Origin: Monoraphidium neglectum
Taxonomy: Eukaryota > Chlorophyta > Chlorophyceae > Sphaeropleales > Selenastraceae
Assembly (NCBI RefSeq): GCF_000611645.1
Contig: NW_014012954.1
Location: forward strand, 6,487 to 22,295
Direction of reading: 5' to 3'
DNA length: 15,809 bases
The notes beneath the pieces were generated by a model. That model searched no databases and had not been told where the DNA came from. It saw only the letters and a list, made by a program, of their open reading frames with translations. The position numbers and the translations under genes were made by a program. Below, piece by piece: positions 8,390-15,300 of the stretch. Positions within the stretch are counted from its first letter, which is position 1. The number at the start of each line of letters is the position of its first letter.

Positions 8390-9060
8390 GGCTGTTGCTG
8401 CAGCGCCTGGTGTTGCTCGGGCTGGCGCCCGGCTTCGTCACCAGTTAGGGGGCTGCTCTGTTGCCCCGAAGCTGGGCGGCTGTCGGGTGCCATAAGCAGA
8501 TGGATGGCTGGAGGTAGGGAGGCACGGCAGGGCGTAATTTGTGGACTGCAGAGGGTGGTGAACAGGGGGGCCAAGCCAGACTCCTTCAAGCAGTCAATGT
8601 CCGTCAAACACCACTGTGTACGCAGTGCGTTGCATGACGTCTGACATGTTCAGAGGGGTGTTAGTCTGGGCGCCCACTCTTCGACGGTTTGACGCTGCAC
8701 AACAGGCATTTGCCGACACAACCCCATGCTAATCCTGCTTACCCAACAGGTCCTTGTTCGAGTTGCCAGACAGCAAGCTCGCATTCTCAATCTGTCGCCG
8801 CAGCAGCGGCGCACGCTGGAGCGCTGCATCAAGCGCCTGCGCCAGGCGCAGCAAGCGCATGCAGTGATGCCGCACTCGGCACGTCTCAGGCTGCGGCGCG
8901 CGACCACCCAAAGCACCGCCAGCACAGCCAGCGCGACAGTACAGGGCATCGCCGACTTGAGCAGGACGACAGTACAGGGCATCGCCGATTTCAGCTGTGA
9001 GATTACTCTTACCTGCTCATGGCGGTGCCTATTGGCCAACAAGAGCTCGCTATTATTCAT
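1..9060 (-). CDS. Coiled-coil/polyQ/WD40-repeat protein, 24 exons visible, 3' end outside window
   Basis: The spliced model, read from high to low coordinates, is 9060-9013, 8890-8743, 8507-8278, 8090-7993, 7833-7734, 7548-7144, 6862-6728, 6581-6516, 6347-6271, 6072-5928, 5668-5537, 5281-5156, 4952-4785, 4605-4225, 4151-4120 (tentative), 3864-3653, 3329-3240, 3084-2864, 2681-2475, 2175-2049, 1839-1773, 1550-1046, 824-720 and 537-1. Every intron is GT-AG and every phase join works, giving 1,454 codons without a stop. Residues 1-625 are helical, charged and Gln-rich with coiled-coil character. Residues from about 627 onward have WD40-like strands (VLVWDVRED, SARMWW, GLVALWP). Such propellers are protein-interaction platforms. 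I do not recognise the specific family and assign no function. The start is the ATG at 9060, followed by a strong GTAAGA donor; an exon further upstream cannot be excluded. The last visible exon is open to position 1, so the C-terminus is missing. Confidence 0.82.
1046..1550 (-). CDS. Exon 22 of the WD40 gene: long insert plus beta strands
   Basis: At 505 nt this is one of the two longest exons visible for this gene. It is entered in phase 2 after GGCCCCTGCCCAG and left in phase 0 before GTGGGC. Its first two thirds are an Ala/Gly/Pro-rich insert (with YEPDAEDAPPGVDG). The rest has strand-like segments: APWIVRYRTTS, and RALVVSTYSAATGELLARS, the latter matching a WD40 strand with its S-A-x-T-G-E turn. 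Exon 23 (824-720) then adds VVAAELAPSQRDLLLFCHV and ends before GTGGGC. Confidence 0.75.
2049..2681 (-). CDS. Exons 19-20 of the WD40 gene: WD40 blade
   Basis: Exon 19 (2681-2475, 69 codons) begins VTGDVLRVTTRIGAPVLPGF after TTACCCTGAAG, passes through an Ala/Arg-rich insert, and ends before GTGGGG. Exon 20 (2175-2049) follows TGCCTCTTAG and encodes a well-formed blade: HDAHVVLVAFLSDAATMLTV, then DQRGLVALWP. It ends in phase 1 before GTGGGG. Exon 21 (1839-1773) continues with FGWFKPKKCFQLPPSM and ends in phase 2. Confidence 0.8.
2864..3329 (-). CDS. Exons 17-18 of the WD40 gene
   Basis: Exon 17 (3329-3240) follows CATGCAACTCCCAG and encodes QDVAELERKGCPMLPELAAL and a short tail, ending in phase 1 before GTGCCC. 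Exon 18 (3084-2864) follows ACATCCCCAAG in phase 1. It encodes an acidic start (APIEDESDALAAAALAVEAA), a long Ala/Gly low-complexity insert, then a conserved-looking strand region (FHPAFTLTGTQPQFMLPQ). The donor is GTGCGC. The join restores phase 0 exactly, supporting both exons. Confidence 0.75.
3653..3864 (-). CDS. Exon 16 of the WD40 gene: WD40 blade
   Basis: The exon follows GACGACTAG and ends in phase 1 before GTGGGC. The core GFAWSADSYQLLAYDADSSA followed by RMWW has the strand pattern of a WD40 blade (F-W-S-x-D-S then A-x-x-D-x-S-x-x-M-W). Exon 17 continues it in frame. The upstream part (ECVYVPIRTPELHVISQL) is plausible beta structure, but the exact acceptor is less certain than the donor. 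Confidence 0.72.
4120..4151 (-). CDS. Exon 15 of the WD40 gene: tentative micro-exon
   Basis: A 32-nt exon (RGLAVDATFEA with its last codon split) is needed to move from phase 0 after exon 14 to phase 2 before exon 16. Its donor GTGAGG is strong. Its acceptor is either CCGGCAG (exon start 4151, 73-nt intron) or GACGCAG (start 4166, 58-nt intron); both keep the frame. This is the weakest join of the model, and a different micro-exon or another exon-16 start is possible. Confidence 0.4.
4225..4605 (-). CDS. Exon 14 of the WD40 gene: first recognisable WD40 blades
   Basis: The exon has 127 codons. The acceptor follows the pyrimidine tract CCCCCCGTTTCACCCTCGTATGGCCCCAG, and the donor is CAG before GTGGGGGCG. 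Near its end is a classic WD40 blade: GCVTAISTSPSGVFLAAGTS, followed by GTVLVWDVRED, with a DH dipeptide just upstream where WD40 repeats often carry GH. The preceding Ala-rich block (HAAHAAAAA and AKGAAAAASGAA) looks like loop insertions between strands. This exon is the strongest single piece of evidence for the WD40 assignment. Confidence 0.85.
4785..4952 (-). CDS. Exon 13 of the WD40 gene: linker leading into the propeller
   Basis: The acceptor CTCCCGCCGTGCAG and donor AAG before GTGCGG delimit 56 codons in phase 0. The segment begins with a Ser-rich stretch (GPSSSSSSGPSADRG), then a helix LSGLKAMLSEMRMRR, then a basic end (AGAKVAK). It connects the helical N-terminal half to the first WD40-like exon. 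Confidence 0.75.
5156..6862 (-). CDS. Exons 7-12 of the WD40 gene: middle helical region
   Basis: Six short exons join in frame: 6862-6728 (45 codons, AHLAGLKRAHAVAAKRLEW), 6581-6516 (AVVHELIEKAMHHVAM), 6347-6271 (VAREVAEWRAGHHEALMQI, phase 2), 6072-5928 (ILSEVVDELVLEVASEV, then GDAFAFDLLVAAVAF), 5668-5537 (IGRMANEAALVLKAAVSHAG) and 5281-5156 (a basic/acidic low-complexity stretch). Each acceptor has an upstream pyrimidine-rich stretch, and the donors are GTGTGT, GTTGGG, GTGTGT, GTGTGT, GTCAGC and GTTTGA. The helices alternate hydrophobic and acidic residues. I recognise no named domain. Confidence 0.7.
6904..7008. repeat. Long GT/CA microsatellite with CG run, intron 6 of the WD40 gene
   Basis: About 105 bases of almost uninterrupted alternating purine-pyrimidine sequence: (GT)n broken by GAGTGCAT, GC and GGAT, ending in a (CG)n run. 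It lies within the intron 6863-7143, so the pre-mRNA carries a long CA repeat. The open frames of His-Thr or Cys-Val repeats across it are artefacts of the repeat. Confidence 0.95.
7144..7548 (-). CDS. Exon 6 of the WD40 gene: disordered Gln/Ala/Gly linker
   Basis: This is the largest exon of the N-terminal half, 135 codons in phase 0 at both ends. It starts at ELAPLIVPTQ after CCAG, and the donor is CAG before GTGCGG. The protein is Gln/Ala-rich, then acidic and Gly/Pro-rich, and ends with a short helix LDDVAEAAKMALPLQQ. The composition suggests an intrinsically disordered linker. An alternative acceptor a few codons downstream (CCCACGCAG) also keeps the frame. Confidence 0.72.
7734..8090 (-). 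CDS. Exons 4-5 of the WD40 gene: coiled-coil segment
   Basis: Exon 4 (8090-7993) follows GCGCTTTCAG and encodes a heptad-like helix, ALDNRLHDLQSSREALRVAA and onward. It ends in phase 2 before GTGCGC. Exon 5 (7833-7734) follows CATACAAG, completes the lysine codon, and encodes an acidic/basic helix with GLSLADAIKDDARLAHLGED. It ends before GTGGGT. Together with the end of exon 3 they form roughly 80 residues of likely coiled coil, so dimerisation is a reasonable inference. Confidence 0.75.
8278..8507 (-). CDS. Exon 3 of the WD40 gene: polyglutamine tract
   Basis: The acceptor lies in a good pyrimidine tract (CCCTACCTCCAG) and accepts phase 1 from exon 2. The donor is GTGAGG after CATACGCTG, in phase 0. 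The exon encodes a Ser/Pro/Gln-rich stretch, then a run of 13 uninterrupted glutamines within a longer Gln/His/Pro-rich block, then a helix (NQLLEQAKLQHTL) that continues into exon 4. The poly-Gln frame is the only one of the six that joins both neighbouring exons. The poly-Ala, poly-Leu and poly-Cys readings of other frames do not. Confidence 0.75.
8348..8403. repeat. CAG/CTG trinucleotide repeat encoding polyglutamine
   Basis: The plus strand reads repeated CTG with a few GTT/TTG and CGG interruptions; the minus strand reads CAG and encodes the poly-Gln tract of exon 3. The longest pure run is ten CTG units. The interruptions (CAA, CCG) would tend to stabilise it. Confidence 0.93.
8743..9060 (-). 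CDS. Exons 1-2 of the WD40 gene: N-terminal helical segment
   Basis: Exon 1 (9060-9013) encodes 16 residues starting MNNSELLLANRHRHEQ and ends CAG before GTAAGA. Exon 2 (8890-8743) follows the acceptor GCCGCAG and ends TTGG before GTAAGC in phase 1. Exon 2 encodes a leucine- and arginine-rich amphipathic helix containing RLLRLAQALDAALQR. These two GTAAG donors are the closest to consensus in the gene, which supports splicing over the unspliced reading through 8650-9060. The pattern of this helix and of exons 3-5 loosely recalls coiled-coil nucleoporins, but the match is too weak to use. Confidence 0.7.
8934..8988. repeat. Direct repeat, two 22-bp copies with 33-bp period, intron 1 of the WD40 gene
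   Basis: The copies are at 8934-8955 and 8967-8988, each reading CGACAGTACAGGGCATCGCC plus GA on the plus strand, and are identical over 22 bases. The 33-base period is a whole number of codons. Both lie within the intron 8891-9012 of the spliced model. Confidence 0.9.
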
Positions 9061-9295
9061 TCCCGCCGGTCAGCAGATCGCATACAATGTGTCCAAAAAG
9101 CTATAGATTTTGCTGTGCTATTTAGATCTCAACCGTATGTTTGTACACGCACTCGGCGGGGTGTCATATGATCTGGCAGCCGATGCATGATATGCGTGCT
9201 CGGTTGTTGCAAGCTAGAAATTGAAGCATATCACATCAAATGCACCAATCGTGCCGGGAAAAAAATGCAGAGTGAGTGGCAGCTGCTGCGGGCCG

Positions 9296-9303
9296 TATTT
9301 ATA
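9296..9303 (-). promoter_or_regulatory. Candidate TATA box upstream of the WD40 gene
   Basis: On the minus strand this octamer reads TATAAATA, about 240 bases upstream of the ATG at 9060, in a stretch clearly poorer in GC than the gene. Position and sequence fit a core promoter with a 5' UTR of about 200 bases. The plus strand reads TATTTATA, so orientation is inferred from the gene. Confidence 0.4.
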
Positions 9304-10047
9304 GTACTGTACTGGCTTTGTTACTGAGTCAACACAAGTCAGCCCGCCATGGACAAAAGTGGAGGTACCACCAGCGGGAGCAACACGACCTTTCTGGAGC
9401 GTGTTTGTTACCCCTCAATCCGTCCGAACACAGCTGCACACCCTGGCACTGCGACGCTGGGCCACAGGATTCTGAGACATGGTGCCCTTCCAGTGCATTT
9501 GATTGGTGCCTGCCCGGTGCCAGGGGGATTGGGGACGCAGAAAACGGGCACGCTCTGCCCAGGCAGGCAGGAATAACCTGTGATGCTTCTGTGCCTTGGA
9601 CGGGCCCTCGCGTTTGCTGTAAGGCCCGATATGTGCAAAAATTCTGATATGGTGTATCCTGCCAACGGTACTTCTACTTGCATTGTGCCAGAACCTGCGT
9701 TCTGAGGCGCTTGCTTCAACGAGGCATGCACAACAGTCATTTATAAAGCGATGTGTGAGCTCACCTGCCCTTGATAGGGGCAGCTTCCTAGCTATACCAT
9801 GTTCACTCATCAAACGCACGTGAGCGTATCGTCATCCCGCGCAGCAAGCCCTCGGCTGCGGGAGGACAAGCGGCCTCAAGTTGTGCCGTGTGCCGCACCA
9901 GGCCGTTAGCAGCGCATCACCTGCCTTGACATTGCCGCACCTGCCAGAGCCCTGCCAAAACCACCTCTAGTTCCTACAAAGCTGGCGTGGTTGAGCTACA
10001 ACATTTCTCAAGGCGACTGCTCATGTCCTGCAGCTGTGCAGACGATG

Positions 10048-10052
10048 TTACA
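10048..10052 (-). terminator. Candidate TGTAA polyadenylation signal of the RING gene
   Basis: The minus strand reads TGTAA, the usual polyadenylation signal of chlorophycean green algae, 252 bases beyond the RING gene stop codon. No other TGTAA occurs on this strand between the stop and this point. A five-base motif alone is weak evidence. Confidence 0.4.
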
Positions 10053-10304
10053 GTGTGCGGTTTCGCTGTTGCCACGGCGGAGTTAGGATGCACCTCTGGC
10101 ATGGCCAATGGGCGGGGTACATTGGAGACATGTCCTCCAGGCTTTCGCGGATTTGCGCAACAATACTGCATGCGGTGATGAGGGTGGTCCGGCCAGTGCG
10201 ACGCCCGGCCGATTCACGAAACAAAATCAATTCCCTCTTGATTATCAGTGCAATGTTCAGACCGTATCAATACATCATCCTGCACGCGAAGGATACGCTT
10301 ATCC

Positions 10305-12077
10305 CTAACTCTCCTGGTACATCACTCGCGCGTCAATCAGACGCCCCCCCCAATCGCGCAGCCATGTGTTGATCCTGTCCTGCTGCTTGGCGCTCAGCCA
10401 CGTGCAAGCATCGGCGGCCAACAAGATCAGCAGCAGCAGCGCCGAGTCCTGGTCATCGTAAGAGTACCTGTGCGGGGTTCAAGGGAGGCATGCGCAAAAG
10501 GGGTGCAGTGGTCACTTGCCATGGCATCCTGTTGAAGCAGCGGGCCAAAGCCATGGTGCACCCCCGCCCAACAACAGGCGCATGTGCAGCCTCTGGCTCA
10601 AAAAGACGACTTTATCCGCCCAAGATGGACCGACATCAGCGACACCCACGTATGAGTAACCGCAGCCTGGCTCAATCCACGCACCTCTCCTTCTCGCGCA
10701 CACAGGCGGCTATGGCGTTGAAGACCTCCTCTCGGGGAACACCGCTCGGCGGCTGGTCGCCGACGCAGGCGCCCAGCAGGCGCGCCAGGCCCCGCAGATC
10801 GTGGGGGCCGTAGCGCCCCGCCCGCTGCTGTGTGGGCACCACGCTCTGCGGCACAAAGTAATTTTGCCGCTGTTCCTCCACCTCGTCGACCAGCTGCGTG
10901 GGAAGGGCAAGCAAACAGCCAACAACTGTTACCAAGCGTGCAGTATGGCACGAAGCAATGCACTGCTAATCTGCAACACTTCTCAGCCCTACATGACAAC
11001 CATACCCACATCAGCTAAAGCGCATGCCCTGCTTGCTTCACCGCTGACCTGTTCGCTGAACACGCCCCGCACACGCCTCACCTCCTCCACCCGGTGCTGC
11101 AAAACCAGCTTCTCCGTCTGCCACCGGCTCCTCGCCTCTGCCCACTCCGCCTTCTCTGCCTGCAGCTTCTGCAGCCGCTCCCTCAGGCAGGGCAGCGCAT
11201 GGCCGTCGCGTTGCGACGTGGGCATTGACGCGCTGCAATCGGGGCAGGTGTAGCTGCCTGCGCGGCAGGCGGACTCGTGCGACACCAGGGAGCTGTATTC
11301 GCCACGCCAAGGGCAATCCTCGTGCTTGCATGTCACCTGGTGGGAGTAGGAGCAAGCAGCAGGCAAGTCCAAAGCACAGTGGACGGTATGCACGGGTGCG
11401 TCCAAGCGGGGTGGAACTTGACGCAAGCAAGTTGTGAGGCCAAGCAGAATCTGGAGGTGTAAACAGCGCGCCTGCCATCAGCATCAGCCCTTGCATTAGT
11501 TTCGTGGCGCTGCCTCTGCCCTTATCAGTGCATCAAACCCAGCATAAGGATCCGCTGCCACTCTCTGCTCCCACGTCGAAACCCCCACCTTGACCTTGCC
11601 CAGCAGACGGTGCAGCAGCGGGCTCGCGTCCCGCAGCCGTCTCAGGCTGTGCCGCTGCGTCGGGGCTTGGCAGTCGGGGCACGCCTGCCGGCCACCGCGG
11701 TCAAGCCACGTGTTGATGCAGACCGAGCAGAACAGGTGGTGGCAGGGCGTCTGGGAGGCGCCATCGTAGGGAACCAGGCCGCAGCATATGGAGCACACCA
11801 GCTGCGCTTACATGCAGGGGCGAAGGCAGGTGGTGTGTGTCGGTGTGTCGGTGTGGCGAGGCGGCTAGATGTGGCAGCAGATGGCTGGCATCATTCCTCC
11901 TGTAACATATCCTGTAGTTCGTGTGGCATCCCAATCGCAAATCGCCGGTTTGAGTTTGGCGTGTGCGGCGTCGGGCGCGCTCCCCACCTCGTCGGCGACT
12001 TCGCCTGCCACCTGCTCCACCGGCAGGCTCGACAGCACATGTGCCGTTGGGGCGAAGCACGCAGATCTGCGCTGCAT
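10305..12077 (-). CDS. RING finger / TRAF-type zinc finger protein, probable E3 ubiquitin ligase (5 exons, 320 aa)
   Basis: The join is 12077-11988, 11801-11589, 11336-11049, 10893-10685 and 10467-10305, with the stop TAG at 10307-10305. All introns are GT-AG with phases 0, 0, 0 and 2. Residues 33-74 form a canonical C3HC4 RING: C33, C36, C50, H52, C55, C58, C71, C74. Residues 104-125 (C104, C109, H121, C125) and 132-151 (C132, C135, H147, C151) form two TRAF/SIAH-like zinc fingers. Residues 152-197 are a charged coiled coil (ERLQKLQAEKAEWAEARSRW). Residues 198-320 are a helical domain I do not recognise, with YGPHDLRGLARLLGACVGDQ and SALLLLILLAADACTWL. RING domains of this type bind E2 enzymes and transfer ubiquitin; the TRAF-type fingers probably bind partners. 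The ATG at 12077 is preceded by an in-frame TAG, so it is the likely start. That TAG could instead be an acceptor of a further upstream exon. Confidence 0.88.
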
Positions 12078-12349
12078 TTGCACAGGAAGCACACCAGGCC
12101 GCGGCTACAACCTGGGCACTCTGACGAAATCTGAGACTGTAGAAAATCACAGTTTGATCATCAAGATGTGCGCCACTACATTGATTGGTACACACAAAGT
12201 CTAACAGCATGATACGGGCCATTGATGCACACCGCACCTGAATAAAGGGGGGCCTGAAATGCAGCCGGCACTCCTCCAGAGGGTGGTGGCCGGGCGCTCT
12301 GGCCGCGAAGCCACCTTTAGATGTAGTGCATGGCTTCTGCAAGCCTTGG
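12078..12349. promoter_or_regulatory. Short divergent intergenic region, probable bidirectional promoter
   Basis: About 270 bases separate the ATG of the RING gene (minus) from the first plausible ATG of the FAST/RAP-like gene (plus). The region is less GC-rich than the flanking exons. It contains ATTGG at about 12182, an inverted CCAAT, but no clear TATA box. The head-to-head arrangement implies shared or overlapping control elements. The exact 5' end of the plus gene is uncertain, so the region could be longer. Confidence 0.5.
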
Positions 12350-15300
12350 ATGGTGGGGGGCGGCCTTCTGATCCTGGATCGCCTGTGCAGGTGTGATCGC
12401 GTTCTCGCTGTCAAGCGTACCTTACTGTTGCCAGCGTGTGAGCTTGTCAAACTTTGTACATGCATGTCACTCCCTGGTTGGCTGGTGGTGCATGACTGCA
12501 GCTGTGCCGCTGCATCAGTTGCCACGCCAACGCTGCTCTGCTGCGACGCCTGTGCGCAGGCTTCTTGCACCCGCGCTTATGCCATTGATGGCTCCGCTGT
12601 GGAAAATTGGGAGGATGTGCGCACCCGCAGCGACAGACCGGCGCAGCCGCAAGCCAAGGCCAGCTGGGCCACACCCCCTTTCGGCAGCAAGGCCCCTGCC
12701 GCTTGGACGCAGGGCCCCGGCGACGGCGATGCCCGCCAGGCCCGCCCCAGCCGCAGCTATCGCGAAGGCGATGGCGGCCGCTATCGCGACGGCGACGGCG
12801 GCCGCTATCGCGACGGCGACGTCGCCCGCTATCGCGAAGGCGACGGCGCCCGTTATCGCGATGGCGACGGCACCCGCTGGCGGGACGGCGACGGCGCCCG
12901 CTGGCGCGGACGAGGGCGGGAGTGGTCCCATGAAAGGGCGCAGACGCGCACCATCGACGCGCTCATGCCGGAGATATTTGCGGCCCCCAGCCTGGAGGCG
13001 CTGGAAGGCGTGATCATCCGCAACGCGCGCGACTTCAACCACGACCACGTGGCGGCCAGCATCGCGCGCCTGGCGTCGCTCATGGGCGCGGAGACGGGCG
13101 CGGACCAGAGCGTTGGGCGGCCGAGGGAGGGGCCGGCGCGGAAGCGGGAGCTCGCACAGGCGCAGCGGCTGCTGTCGGGGCTGTGCAGCGCACTGCTCAG
13201 GTGCGGGGTGGGGCTGGGCGCTGCGTGCTGGGTGGGCGGCGCACGGCGAAGCAGACTGGACGGTCCGCGCACCCGCTCCTCATGTGGTGCTTGGCTGCAC
13301 GCCAGCTGAAGTACTCCCGCGGCCATTTGAATCTGTAGGCATCAATTGCAGTCCAGTGCAGCTGCCACCGCCGCAGCCGCCGCTGGTGACGCGGCTGCGC
13401 CCCTCACGCCCTCACTCTTTGCAGGTTCCCTGCTACCGTGTCGGCCCGCCAGATCACCACTGGGCTGCGCACGCTGGCGCTGCTGGCGCCGCAGGATTCT
13501 GAGGACCTGTCCCTGCAGCTGTGCAAGCTGCTGGTGGCCGGCGATGGCAGGCGGATGGAGGCGGTGGGTGCTGGGCGGGCCGCCTCTCGCCCCTTTTGGC
13601 GTGCGGGCCCGCGGCTCTGGCTGCGGTCATCCCGGGCGCGCCCTGTTATGTACACGTCCGCCTCAGGGTCCAGTGCTGCTTTGCATGCTGCATCGTGCAC
13701 TGTTGTGCGGCCACATCCCGACCCTTCCCGGCCATGCACACCCCGCCCTTGGCCATGCGCCATATCTCGAAAAGGCCGAGGGGATGGAGGCCGTTCTCAT
13801 AGCCTGGGCGTTGGTGAAGCTGCCCAACGGCGTCCCCGAGCCCGCCGCCGCCTACACAGAGGCCCTGGTGGCAGAGGCCGACGGCCCAAAGCGCGGCGGC
13901 GGCGGCGGCGATGCAGCGGCGGGGCCCTCGGACCCTACAGACACAGAGCAGCGGGACGCCATCTACCGCCGGTTGTGGCAGCTGCTGGCGATTGCGGCGG
14001 TGCGGCTGGCGCCGTCGATGGAGCGCGGCTTGGGCACCATGCTGTGGTCGTTCGGCCGCGCGCACCAGGATCAGGACGGGCGGCTCGCAGAGGTGCGAGG
14101 CGCGTGCGGTCGGGCGTGCGCGCGGGCGCCAAAGCCGCTTGCCAGCAGCGAATGCGGTCTATGCGGCCCCCGGGACGCCTGGTCGCGCGCCTGGGCAGCC
14201 CGTTACGCAGCTCCGCCCGATGGAGATTGCTGATGCAGCCGCGGGCCGGCAGGCATTTGGCTAGGGGCCCCGTGCCTTCTGTCGACGTCGGTTCTTTTCA
14301 GATGCACGCGGCAGCCGCTCGTGGCTGCGCCGGCTTCTCCGTCCCCCTGTTGATAGCAGGTAGCAACAGTGCGTTTCCCTCCGGCTCCACCCCCCCCCCC
14401 TGGCATGCTGTCCCTTGACCATCCCCCCCTCAGGCGCTGGCCACCCGCGCCGCGGACACGGCGCCGTTCCTGATGGCCCGTGACCTGGTGCCCATGACCT
14501 TTGCGTACGCGCAGCATCATGTCAGGCGGCAGCGCGGCGTCGAGGCCCAGTGGCGGCAGCAGCTGGCCGACTTGCAGGGCCTGCACGGCCCCTCCGGCGC
14601 ACGCGCCATTGAGCGCCTGCGCGCGGTGCTGCCGCGCGCGGTCAAGAACCTGCTGCCGGAGCTGCTGTCGTGGCAGCTGGCGGCGCTGCTCGCGTCGCTG
14701 CGGCTGGCGGGCATCTCCGACCCGGAGCTGATCCAGATGGCGCTGCCGCAGGTCGTCGACGCCGCCAAGCACTACGGCAGCACGAGCCACCTGGCGCCGC
14801 GCCCCTGGAACGTGTCCTGGCAGCACCTCTCGCAGCTCGCGGTCGGCTGCCTGCCCTTAGGCGTAAAGGCGGCTGACCTGGCGGTGGCAGGCTCGGCGGT
14901 GGACACGGACGCCACGGGCGAGAGCCTCGACGGCGGCGGCGGCTTTGACGCGGCCGGGCACAACGACGAGGAGCAGGCGCGAGAGGACGAGCTGGCGGCC
15001 GCGCTGACAACCGCCGCCGCCGCCGCTGCTAAGGGCGGCGCCGCGGCGGCGCCCCAGAGCCACGCCGCGGCGCGGGCGGCGATCTCTGCGGTCGCGGCGG
15101 CAGCCCAACGGCTGATGCAGCGCGAGCAGGAGCGGTGCCAACTGCGCGCCACAGAGCCGCTCGAGCGTTCGGGCGTCGCCATGTCCCTGCAGGTGTGGCC
15201 GCAGCGCTCGTCGGCGATCGTCCGCGCCACCGCGGCGGTCTTGCCCGAGGCCGCGCCCGCGCTGGCGCTCGCGTTCGCGGAGCACGCGCTGCGCTCGCAG

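Larger units (their letters stand above)
9061..10304. other. Intergenic region between the WD40 and RING genes
   Basis: About 1.24 kb lies between the start of the WD40 gene and the stop of the RING gene, both on the minus strand. The part at 9061-9340 is relatively AT-rich and holds the TATA-like box. Short open frames exist on both strands (for example 9349-9576 plus and 9415-9819 minus), but they lack exon-like composition, recognisable domains and convincing splice partners. I call no gene here. The upper part should contain the 3' UTR of the RING gene. Confidence 0.6.

Noticed and set aside
7863..8644. Plus-strand poly-Ala and poly-Cys frames over the CTG repeat
   Set aside because: They have no splice partners or domain content. 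The minus poly-Gln frame joins both neighbouring exons in phase.
7993..8890. Similarity of the first exons to a Nup54-type coiled-coil nucleoporin
   Set aside because: Only a loose helix pattern (RLLRLAQALDAAL, then ALDNRLHDLQSS) is shared. The attached WD40 half does not fit that family.
9276..9819. Possible extra gene in the 9.1-10.3 kb gap (frames at 9276-9647 plus, 9415-9819 minus)
   Set aside because: Composition is unlike the neighbouring exons, no domain is visible, and no splice pair improves the reading.
10512..10703. Minus-strand 63-codon frame between exons 4 and 5 of the RING gene
   Set aside because: It falls in the intron 10468-10684. Splicing across it joins EKER to YSYDD in perfect phase.
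12758..12919. Possible CRISPR-like repeat array
   Set aside because: Units are contiguous with no spacers, encode protein in frame, and sit in a eukaryotic exon.
12515..13048. Minus-strand frame with a long hydrophobic AVAIAAAVAVAI-type repeat resembling membrane spans
   Set aside because: It is the complement of the 24-bp minisatellite. The plus frame joins exons with recognisable protein and this one does not.
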